Shown here: one piece after another, positions 52,871-60,600 of the stretch
Layout of the letters: the number at the start of each line of letters is the position of its first letter
Numbering within the stretch: the first letter of the stretch is position 1
Assembly: GCF_042684585.1 (NCBI RefSeq)
Contig: NZ_JBHULS010000002.1
Coordinates: forward strand, 62,001-126,000
DNA length: 64,000 bases
Source: Algorimicrobium sediminis
GTDB taxonomy: Bacteria > Bacteroidota > Bacteroidia > Flavobacteriales > Flavobacteriaceae
Reading direction: 5' to 3'
The notes under the pieces: model-generated
The model's input: only the letters and a program-made list of their open reading frames with translations
Database searches by the model: none
What the model was told of the DNA's origin: nothing
Translations under genes and position numbers: made by a program

Positions 52871-54016
52871 TTATTCAAAAGCAATAGTAAGTAAAGCAGT
52901 TTCTGAATTAATTTCATTTTTGCGTTCCCATTTATATTTTTTCGCATTTTTTATTGCACTTGAGATTAAGCAATTACTTAAATTGGTTGTTCCTTTAGTA
53001 GGATTTGCACTTTTAAAACTCCCATCATTATTTACTTGAACTAATAAGACTACTATTCCTTTTTCATTACAATCAGCTTTTTTATATTTTGGCTTAAAAA
53101 CTATTTTTCTAACGCTCTTTTCATTCATTATTTCGCCATTACCTGATCCAACACCTGTTTTAATTACATTTTCAACTATTTTATCTTTTACAGGTTTTAT
53201 ATATTCTTCATCTGTCGATAAATAGTCCAAACTTATATCATTTCCTAATATATCAATATTTGCGTCTACCAATTCGGGTGTAGAATATTTTATATTTAAA
53301 GTATCTAATTTACTCACTAATAGAGCTGTTTCATTTTCACTATCACACCTACTGGATTTGTAAAGTTTTCCATTTATGTAAAGCTCAATATAACAATCCC
53401 AATTCTCATAAACTTTTAAACTAAAAGTACCTAAATCATCATCTTCTACTCCTTTAATATTCCATTTTTGACTAATTCGAACATTGTCGCTATTTATAGT
53501 GCTTTCGAGTTTAATTTTTTTAGCATATAGAATAAAATCATCCTTATACATAATTGTAATTTTATACAGACCTTTAGCTCTTTTATGAAAGTCTCTTTCA
53601 ATAGTCAACATTTTATTTCCGTCTTCATACAATTTTTTTCTATCTTCAATACCAACCTCAAAAAATTCTTTAGCTGACAAACTCTTTTCAACTCGCTCTA
53701 AAAATGATATATCATCGGAGATAAATGTTGTACTTCTTATTTTATAAGCAGTATCTAAATCCATATTGATAACCCTTTTTAAAACCTGTTTTCTCTTATT
53801 GTAGTTATAAGTAAAAGTATATACAGATGTAGCTTTTCCTTTTTCTATGGTTTCAGTTGGACTTTGCAACTCCCAATTTGTCTGTAAATAATCGGTTAAC
53901 CCATATTCTGAAAGTTCTGACAAGTAAAGAAAATCTGATAAACTATTTACTTGAGAATTACTTGTTTTAATAAAGATTAGTGTAGATAGTAGAGCTAAAA
54001 TAAGATGTTTTTTCAT
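52871..54016 (-). CDS. Element-borne exported protein with TonB-like C-terminus
   Basis: 381 residues with a signal peptide (MKKHLILALLSTLIFIKTSNSQ); an upstream frame that extends 46 codons runs through the inverted repeat and was rejected. The middle is a charged, unfamiliar region (residues about 30-260). The C-terminus, ADCNEKGIVVLLVQVNNDGSFKSANPTKGTTNLSNCLISSAIKNAKKYKWE, resembles the TonB C-terminal/AgmX-type domain seen in many Bacteroidota exported proteins. It is the only gene with no obvious mobility role in the element. Function unknown. Confidence 0.75.
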   Translation of the reverse strand: MKKHLILALLSTLIFIKTSNSQVNSLSDFLYLSELSEYGLTDYLQTNWELQSPTETIEKGKATSVYTFTYNYNKRKQVLKRVINMDLDTAYKIRSTTFISDDISFLERVEKSLSAKEFFEVGIEDRKKLYEDGNKMLTIERDFHKRAKGLYKITIMYKDDFILYAKKIKLESTINSDNVRISQKWNIKGVEDDDLGTFSLKVYENWDCYIELYINGKLYKSSRCDSENETALLVSKLDTLNIKYSTPELVDANIDILGNDISLDYLSTDEEYIKPVKDKIVENVIKTGVGSGNGEIMNEKSVRKIVFKPKYKKADCNEKGIVVLLVQVNNDGSFKSANPTKGTTNLSNCLISSAIKNAKKYKWERKNEINSETALLTIAFE

Positions 54017-54083
54017 TGTTATTTTTATTAACCCTATCAGTTCCGAAAAGAGCATTAACAATAAAAAAATAAGCGTGGAACTG

Positions 54084-54211
54084 TAGCTTATCGATAGAGA
54101 GGTACTGGAATACCCATATGCAAACAAACTAAGCCCACGCCATAGCGTGAGCATTAATCTATTCTTCCTGCATATGATAAATTTCCAGTTTTCTCTATCA
54201 GTGAATAGCTA
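54084..54211. repeat. Large imperfect inverted repeat
   Basis: Arms of about 40 bases (54084-54122 and 54169-54211) share TAGCT, GATAGAGA, ACTGGAA and CATATGCA in matching order. The 46-base loop holds another hairpin, CACGC-CATA-GCGTG (54136-54149). It stands between the integrase stop and the exported-protein start. Candidate roles: replication origin for the Rep protein, recombination or packaging structure, or structured RNA 5' of the downstream gene. Confidence 0.6.
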
Positions 54212-54287
54212 ACGCTAACTTATATGTATTTTCTTCTTTTTTATTTCATGTCGCCAATTTACAAATTATATATATCAGTTTATAAAA

Positions 54288-55433
54288 TTATCTAAAACTA
54301 ACCATTTGCATAGTTTCTTTTAAGGTATTTACATCAGTATTTACATAGATAGCTGATGTACTAATCTTTTTATGCCCCATTAGCTTCATTATAGTAAAAG
54401 CATTTTGGTCTTTTCCTAATATCGTTCCAAATGTATGTCTAGCAAGATGAAAGGACACATTTTTATCCACTTCTGCCAATTCAGCTATCTCTTTAAGTAT
54501 ATAATTAGTTTTCTGATTACTAACCACTTTAAAAACAGTATTTCGCTCTCTTTTCATCTTGACATTTTTAGCAATAATTCTTTTTGCTTCTTTATTTAGC
54601 GGTATCTGAACAGGGTTTTTAGTTTTCTCTTGTATTATTTGCATTACACCATTTTTAATATTATCCCATTTTAGATTCATTACATCTCCAAAACGTAAAC
54701 CTGTATAACAAGCGAATAAGAATTTATCCTTAGTTTCATCTAATCTTTTATTAAAGCTAACATCTAAATCGACAATAGCGTTTAATTCTTGTTTTGTTAA
54801 AGCCTCATTTTTAGATTTTGGTTTATCTAATTTAAAGTTTTTGTATGGATAATCATCGATTAAGTTCAAATCATAGGCTAATTTTAAAGTTGTTCTAAAA
54901 TTCTTATGTCTATTCCAAACCCCACCTTTTCCAGTCTTTTTGTCAACTAAAAGATAATAATTAAAATCCTGTATTAGCTTTAAATCTATATCACTTAACC
55001 TTAGATTAGGCTTAAATTCTTTTAGTCGTTTTCTTAACAATAGATAACTTTCTTTAGTGTACTGGGAGATTTCGGTAAACTTATTTTTACAGAATACCTC
55101 ATCGAAATACTTGTAATAACATTCCGTATCTTCTTTTTTAAACAGACTTACAATTTCATCACGAGAAACTGTTTTACCTCTTGCTTTTCTATCGCTAATC
55201 AAATCTTCTATTTCCAAAACGGAACGATTTAAATGAGCGTTAAACATTCCATAACCTTTTCCAATAGCTTTTTGGTTTTTACTATCCCAATGTTCCTGTA
55301 AAACACTTTCTCCCATAGATAATTTCACGAGTTGTTTACCATTTAGACTAATTTTTAAATACAAAGGACAAGTGTTGTCGTTTCTTACTTTATCCTTTCT
55401 AATAACAATCCTTACATTGTAATTCAATTTCAT
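54288..55433 (-). CDS. Tyrosine recombinase (integrase)
   Basis: 381-residue site-specific integrase of the Bacteroidota type: an arm-binding N-domain (MKLNYNVRIVIRKDKVRNDNTCPLYLKISLNGK), a SAM-like core-binding domain (about 105-200) and the catalytic domain with R247, K270, H329, R332, H354 and the nucleophile Y363 all present (CYTGLRFGD, HLARHTFG, LMGHKKISTSAIYVNT). The gene lies next to the tRNA-Asp attachment site, as usual for such elements. It probably mediates integration and excision between the 17-bp repeats. Confidence 0.93.
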   Translation of the reverse strand: MKLNYNVRIVIRKDKVRNDNTCPLYLKISLNGKQLVKLSMGESVLQEHWDSKNQKAIGKGYGMFNAHLNRSVLEIEDLISDRKARGKTVSRDEIVSLFKKEDTECYYKYFDEVFCKNKFTEISQYTKESYLLLRKRLKEFKPNLRLSDIDLKLIQDFNYYLLVDKKTGKGGVWNRHKNFRTTLKLAYDLNLIDDYPYKNFKLDKPKSKNEALTKQELNAIVDLDVSFNKRLDETKDKFLFACYTGLRFGDVMNLKWDNIKNGVMQIIQEKTKNPVQIPLNKEAKRIIAKNVKMKRERNTVFKVVSNQKTNYILKEIAELAEVDKNVSFHLARHTFGTILGKDQNAFTIMKLMGHKKISTSAIYVNTDVNTLKETMQMVSFR

Positions 55434-55767
55434 AATATTTATGTTTTTGCGTTCTACTATATAATATCCAGTAGCAAAATTTTTGTAGCTAAGTTCTTTG
55501 TCTTTTTTGTAAAATCAATGAGAAAGTCAATAATAATCAGTCTTTCAAAGAATGTTAAATTTTATAAATTCTAAAACCTCTAGGTAATCCACACCCTTTT
55601 TTAGGGAGTAAACTGTAAAAAGAGACCGAAAAATAATAGAGGGGTTTTAATAGGGGTTTAAATTTTGTCGAACGATGACTAAAGATGGCGAAATAAGGGT
55701 TTTTAAACAAACCAATATTTGTAAGAGATTACAAAGGAAACACCTAACAAAATTAACTTTTAGGCAT
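55434..55767. other. Element end between integrase and tRNA-Asp
   Basis: No coding frame recognised. Contains the arm-type repeats at 55640-55658 and a CTGTAAAAA motif at 55612. It probably carries the integrase promoter and attP-type binding sites. Confidence 0.4.
55640..55658 (+). repeat. Integrase arm-type repeats, tRNA side
   Basis: AGGGGTTTTAATAGGGGTT with two AGGGGT units 12 bp apart, the same spacing and orientation as at 51037-51055. Confidence 0.5.
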
Positions 55768-55796
55768 AAAAAAAGCCCATCTTTCGATGAGCTTTT
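55768..55796 (-). terminator. Element-supplied terminator of tRNA-Asp
   Basis: AAAAGCCCATC/GATGAGCTTTT stem with one mismatch and a four-base loop; on the minus strand ends in T7. It stands directly after the tRNA 3' end and replaces the original terminator now found at 50919-50950. Confidence 0.7.
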
Positions 55797-55811
55797 GCGG
55801 TCTGGACGGGA
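55795..55811. repeat. Attachment site, tRNA-proximal copy
   Basis: TTGCGGTCTGGACGGGA covers the 3' end of tRNA-Asp (discriminator to T arm) and three bases past it. Identical to 50957-50973. Confidence 0.85.
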
Positions 55812-55871
55812 CTCGAACCCGCGACCTTCGCCGTGACAGGGCGACATTCTAACCAACTGAACTACCAGACC
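55798..55871 (-). tRNA. tRNA-Asp (anticodon GUC)
   Basis: Minus strand folds into a standard cloverleaf: acceptor GGTCTGG/CCAGACC with discriminator G, anticodon loop CTGTCAC (anticodon GTC), T arm GCGGG-TTCGAGT-CCCGT. Its 3' end is restored by the integrated element, so the tRNA stays intact. CCA is not encoded. Confidence 0.95.
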
Positions 55872-55992
55872 GTTGCTTTACTGCAAGCTTGCTAAATTAG
55901 TTTGTAAAAATTAATCCCTCAAGCGGGTGCAAAGATAAACAGCTTTTTTAATTTTACAAGCCTTTTTTCTATAAATTTTAATTTATTTTTTA

Positions 55993-56922
55993 TCACGAAA
56001 ACTTTTTACGCGCTAGCATAAAGGCTGTCAAGACATTATCGAAAGGTTTATTTATATCTGCCTCCACATAATTAATACGGTATTGCTGACATTTTTGTTT
56101 AATTGATTTAAAATAATCCCTAATAGCTTGCTCGTAGTTATCCTTAACAGTATCTGCATATATATTTACATGCTCGCCTGTTTCTACATCTATAAATTGT
56201 TTAGGGCTGTTACTAAAATTAAAAGTCCATTCTTTTTCTTTATCGAATACATGAAACAAAACCACTTCGTGTTTGTTATATTTTAAATGGCGTAACGCGC
56301 TAAAAAGTTTTTCTTGGTTTGTTTCGGTTTGAAACATATCGGTAAACAAAAATATAAGCGACCGTCTGTGAATTTTTTCTGCTATTTGGTGCAAATACGT
56401 AAACGTATCTGTTTGGCGTGCCGTTGGTTTTTGTTGTACCAGAGTACTTAATTGATGAAGCAACATTTGGTGGTGCCGCTCGCTTCCTTTTTCAGGAGCA
56501 TAAAAATCGTAGGCATCACTAAATACGCTTAAACCTACTGCATCGCGCTGTTTTTTTAAGATATGTATTAAACAAGCCGAAGCTAAAACCGAAAAACCTA
56601 TTTTATTTAAGTTGTTTATATCTGGTGTTTTAACATCTGGATAATGCATGGAGCTGCTATTGTCAACAATTAAATGGCAGCGCAGGTTGGTTTCGTCGTC
56701 GTAGCGCTTGGTGTATAATTTGTCTGTTTTGGCATAAAGTTTCCAATCTATATGCCGAGTACTTTCGCCTTGATTGTAAATTTTATGCTCCGCAAACTCT
56801 GCCGAAAAACCATGAAACGGGCTTTTGTGCATGCCCGCCACAAAGCCTTCAACTACCTGTTTGGCAAGTAATTCCAAGTTTTTAAAACCGCCTGCTTGAT
56901 TTAATTCGTGTTGTAAGTCCAT
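55993..56922 (-). CDS. DUF58 family protein (vWA-like)
   Basis: 309 residues of the DUF58 family: GFVAGMHKSPFHGFSAEFAEHKIYNQGESTRHIDWKLYAKTDKLYTKRYDDETNLRCHLIVDNSSSMHYPD, including the family motif GESTRHIDWK..A and a MIDAS-like DNSSS. Family members usually accompany MoxR ATPases and vWA/BatA genes, which are not in this window (the downstream gene is a tRNA). Probably chaperone-like; the family function is not established. Confidence 0.88.
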   Translation of the reverse strand: MDLQHELNQAGGFKNLELLAKQVVEGFVAGMHKSPFHGFSAEFAEHKIYNQGESTRHIDWKLYAKTDKLYTKRYDDETNLRCHLIVDNSSSMHYPDVKTPDINNLNKIGFSVLASACLIHILKKQRDAVGLSVFSDAYDFYAPEKGSERHHQMLLHQLSTLVQQKPTARQTDTFTYLHQIAEKIHRRSLIFLFTDMFQTETNQEKLFSALRHLKYNKHEVVLFHVFDKEKEWTFNFSNSPKQFIDVETGEHVNIYADTVKDNYEQAIRDYFKSIKQKCQQYRINYVEADINKPFDNVLTAFMLARKKFS

Positions 56923-57023
56923 TTGTTTGCATTAGTTCGTGCTTTGGTTTCTTTTGAGTAAGAAACACTGGCGTTACTAGTTTTACCTAGCTAATTTACC
57001 TTAATTTTTTGTGATTTGCCCAA

Positions 57024-57062
57024 ACTAAAAAAGGTTTGCCATTGTAGCAAACCTTTTTAGTA
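57024..57062 (-). terminator. Terminator of trxA
   Basis: ACTAAAAAAGGTTTGC with GCAAACCTTTTTAGT gives a stem of about 15 bp, 44 bp beyond the thioredoxin stop; on the minus strand the T run continues into the stem. Confidence 0.75.
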
Positions 57063-57105
57063 TATAATTAGTTTTTATGCGTGGCTCCAAAAACCACCCT
57101 AAAAC

Positions 57106-57423
57106 CTATAATAACGAATCTATCGCGTCTGTATAAGCACTTTTTTGAGCTACACCTACTTGACGCCCAACTACTTCACCGTTTTGAAAAACTAAAACAG
57201 TAGGAATGTTACGCACGCCATATTTGGCAGCAAATTCTTGATTGGCATCTACGTCTACCTTTCCAACAACAGCTTTGCCTTCATATTCTGCACTAATTTC
57301 ATCAATAATAGGTCCTACCATGCGGCATGGTCCACACCAAGCGGCCCAAAAATCTACCATTACAGGCTTGTCACTTTTTAATACGGTTTCCTCAAATGTT
57401 GCATCTGTTATCTCTAATGCCAT
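57106..57423 (-). CDS. trxA: Thioredoxin
   Basis: 105-residue cytosolic disulfide reductase, full length, with the active site WCGPC (C30, C33), the preceding FWAAW, the buried Asp in MVDFW, and the conserved cis-proline in IPTVLVFQNGE. It reduces protein disulfides with electrons from thioredoxin reductase (not in the window). Followed by its own terminator; dnaE lies upstream. Confidence 0.97.
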   Translation of the reverse strand: MALEITDATFEETVLKSDKPVMVDFWAAWCGPCRMVGPIIDEISAEYEGKAVVGKVDVDANQEFAAKYGVRNIPTVLVFQNGEVVGRQVGVAQKSAYTDAIDSLL

Positions 57424-57599
57424 AATATTTAATTTTAATATGTTATACTTATCTAATCAAGCGCCTAAAAAAGACACCTTTGCAATATTAGTCAAAAATT
57501 TCGCCAAAGCTTACAAGCTATCAATTTGTTTTGTTTATAGCTGCATTACTGGCGGTTATATTTAGTTTTTAGCTAGGGCCTTTTTACCTGTTGCTATTA

Positions 57600-57607
57600 C
57601 AAATTTA
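57600..57607 (-). promoter_or_regulatory. Possible trxA -7 box
   Basis: The minus strand reads TAAATTTG, a TAnnTTTG match between dnaE and trxA, about 177 bp before the trxA start. The long leader makes it tentative. Confidence 0.3.
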
Positions 57608-57668
57608 CGGGTATTTTTTTAAATACAATATCTACCCCTATTTGCAGGTTGGTTTTATTTCCTGACCA

Positions 57669-60600
57669 TTAATTTAACTTATAAAATACATCTTGACGTT
57701 CTAATTCCTGTAAAAGTTCTTGCGAAATAGCAATTTTTTGTTTTCTGCTAGGCATGCTTAATTTTATTTGCTCTTCATTGTCGTATACAATAAAGTTTAA
57801 GGCATGGTTACCGCTATGACTCCGTAATAAACCATGCAAGGCTTCTATTTTTGCAGGCTCTAAATCTGAAATATTTAGTTGAATAGATAGTTTTTTAGCA
57901 TAGGTTTCCATAACATCGTGTAGCAGTTGAAAACTATTAAACTGCAAGCGTGGCTCGCCCCGAACACCCGTATCTTTTTTTATCCAACCTTCTTTTACAA
58001 ATACTTTAATAAACAGGAAGGAATTTTTGAGTAAAAAATGCCTAAACTTCAAATATTCCTCGCCAAATATTCGAAACTCATAACTGTTGGTATAATCTTC
58101 TACCGTAAACAGCGCCCAGCCTTTTCCTTGCTTGCTTACACGATGCTGAACATCTGTTACCACACAACCTATAGTAAGCTCTCTATTTACGTAGGTTTCC
58201 AAATGTTCCAGAAGGGCTAAATTGGCATTACAGAAGGTAGTCATTTCAATTTTAAAATCGTCCAAGGGGTGACCGGAAATATAAATTCCTACCACTTCCT
58301 TCTCTTGAGCTAATTTTTTCATGGTTCCCCATTCCTCGCAAGGCGGTACTTCGGGTTCGGCAATTTGCACATCGCTTGCTTCTCCAAACAAACTTACTTG
58401 TGCCGAATTTTCATTTTCCTGATGTTTTGCACCGTATTTTATAGCTTTTTCTAAAAAGGTAATACCGTCGCCATCGTCGTGAAAATATTGAGCGCGGTGC
58501 GTATTTTTAAAGCCGTCGAAACCACCAGCAAGCGCCAAGTTTTCGAATGCTTTCTTATTAGCTGCACGCAAATCAATGCGTTTGGCAAAATCGAAAATAG
58601 ACTTATATGGCCCGTCTTTTTTTCGGTTTTCAACAATGGTCATAACGGCACCTTGTCCCACGCCTTTTATGGCACCCATGCCAAACCGCACCGCATTGTC
58701 TTGATTTACAGAAAACTTATAATAACTTTCGTTAATATCCGGACCTAAAACAGCTAATTTCATGCGTTTACATTCCTCCATAAAAAAGGACACCTGCTTA
58801 ATGTCGTTCATATTATTGGACAATACGGCAGCCATATATTCTGCAGGATAATGCGCTTTTAGGTATGCCGTTTGATAAGCTATCCAAGCATAGCAAGTAG
58901 AGTGCGATTTGTTGAATGCATAACTTGCAAAAGCTTCCCAATCTTTCCAAATTTTTTCTAATTTTTTTGCATCGTGACCATTGCTTTCGGCTTGCGCAAT
59001 AAATTTAGGTTTCATTTTATCCAAAACCGCAATTTGCTTTTTACCCATTGCCTTTCGTAAAACATCGGCCTCACCTTTGGTAAAATTGGCTAGTTTCTGG
59101 GAAAGCAGCATTACCTGCTCTTGGTAAACCGTAATACCATAGGTTTCTTTCAAATACTCTTCCATTGCTGGCAAATCGTATTCTATAGCTTCCTTACCGT
59201 GTTTTCTGCGGGTAAAACTCGGAATATACTCCATAGGACCCGGTCTATACAGGGCGTTCATGGCTATTAAATCTTCAAAAACGGTTGGCTTTAATTCCTT
59301 AAGGTGTTTTTGCATGCCAGGCGATTCGTACTGAAACACCCCTACGGTTTCGCCACGCTGAAAGAGTTCATATGTTTTTTCGTCGTCTAACGGGAAGCTA
59401 TCGGGGTCTAAATCGATATTGTGTTTGGCTTTTACAATTTTTACGGTATCCTTTATTAACGTAAGCGTTTTTAGGCCTAAAAAATCCATTTTTAACAACC
59501 CAGCATCCTCTACTACCGAGTTATCAAACTGTGTAACGTATAAATCGGAGTCTTTGGCCGTTGCTACTGGTACAAACTTGGTAATGTCGTCTGGTGTAAT
59601 AATAACACCACAGGCATGAATGCCGGTATTTCTAACCGATCCTTCCAGCGTGCGGGCCAAATTAACCGTTTCTGCTTGTAAGTCGGAGCCTTCAGAAATA
59701 TTGAGAAGTTCGTTCACTTTTTCTAAATCTTCTGCACGAAACTTACTGCTTAATTCTTTTTCGCTCATGCCAAAAATTTTGGCAAGTTTAGACATGGTTG
59801 GAATTAACTTGGCAATCCTATCAGCATCAAAAAGCGGTAGGTCTAGTACCCGAGCGGTATCTCGAATAGAGGACTTTGCGGCCATGGTACCGTAAGTAAT
59901 AATTTGGGCTACTTGGCTGCTACCGTATTTATTTATAACATAATCCATAACCCGACTCCGGCCTTCGTCGTCAAAATCGATATCGATATCGGGCATACTT
60001 ACACGATCTGGATTTAAAAAACGCTCAAAAAGCAAATCGTATTTTAGTGGGTCTATGTTGGTTATCCATAAACAATAGGCAACCACCGATCCGGCTGCCG
60101 AACCACGACCAGGGCCAACAGACACATCCATTTTTCGGGCTTCCCTTATAAAATCTTCTACAATTAGGAAATACCCAGGATAGCCCGTGTTTTCTATAAC
60201 ACTTAGTTCAAAATCCAAGCGCTCGGTAACCTCCTCGGACAAGGGTTCGCCATACCGTTTTTTAGCGCCTTCGTAAGTTAGGTGGCGTAAAAATGCGTTT
60301 TCTCCACGTTTGCCATTATCTTCCAAATCTTTTGGATCTTTAAACTGCTCGGGAATATCGAAAGCTGGTAATAAAACATCGCGAGCGAGTTCAAAAGCCT
60401 CCACTTTATTTACAACTTCTTGAATATTGGTAATGGCCTCCGGGATATCTTTGAATAGCGCTTTCATAGCGTCCGAAGATTTGAAATAATATTCCTGATT
60501 TGGCAAGCCATACCGGTAGCCACGCCCCCTACCAATGGGTGTTGCTTGCTTTTCGCCATCTTTTACACACAATAAAATATCGTGGGCATTGGCATCTTCC

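Larger units (their letters stand above)
50957..55811. mobile_element. tRNA-Asp integrative element, 4.85 kb
   Basis: Bounded by 17-bp direct repeats of the tRNA-Asp 3' end. Content from the tRNA side: tyrosine recombinase, a large imperfect inverted repeat, an exported protein, an HTH protein and a gene II/X-type replication protein, all on the minus strand. Integrase arm-type repeats lie near both ends. A+T content appears higher than the flanks. No Zot, coat, relaxase or conjugation genes are present, so it is a minimal element, probably mobilised by another or able to circularise and replicate by rolling circle. Both terminators at the ends are consistent with insertion into tRNA-Asp. Confidence 0.85.

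Noticed and set aside
54017..54154. 46-codon N-terminal extension of the element's exported protein
   Set aside because: It reads through the inverted repeat and places the signal peptide in the middle of the protein.
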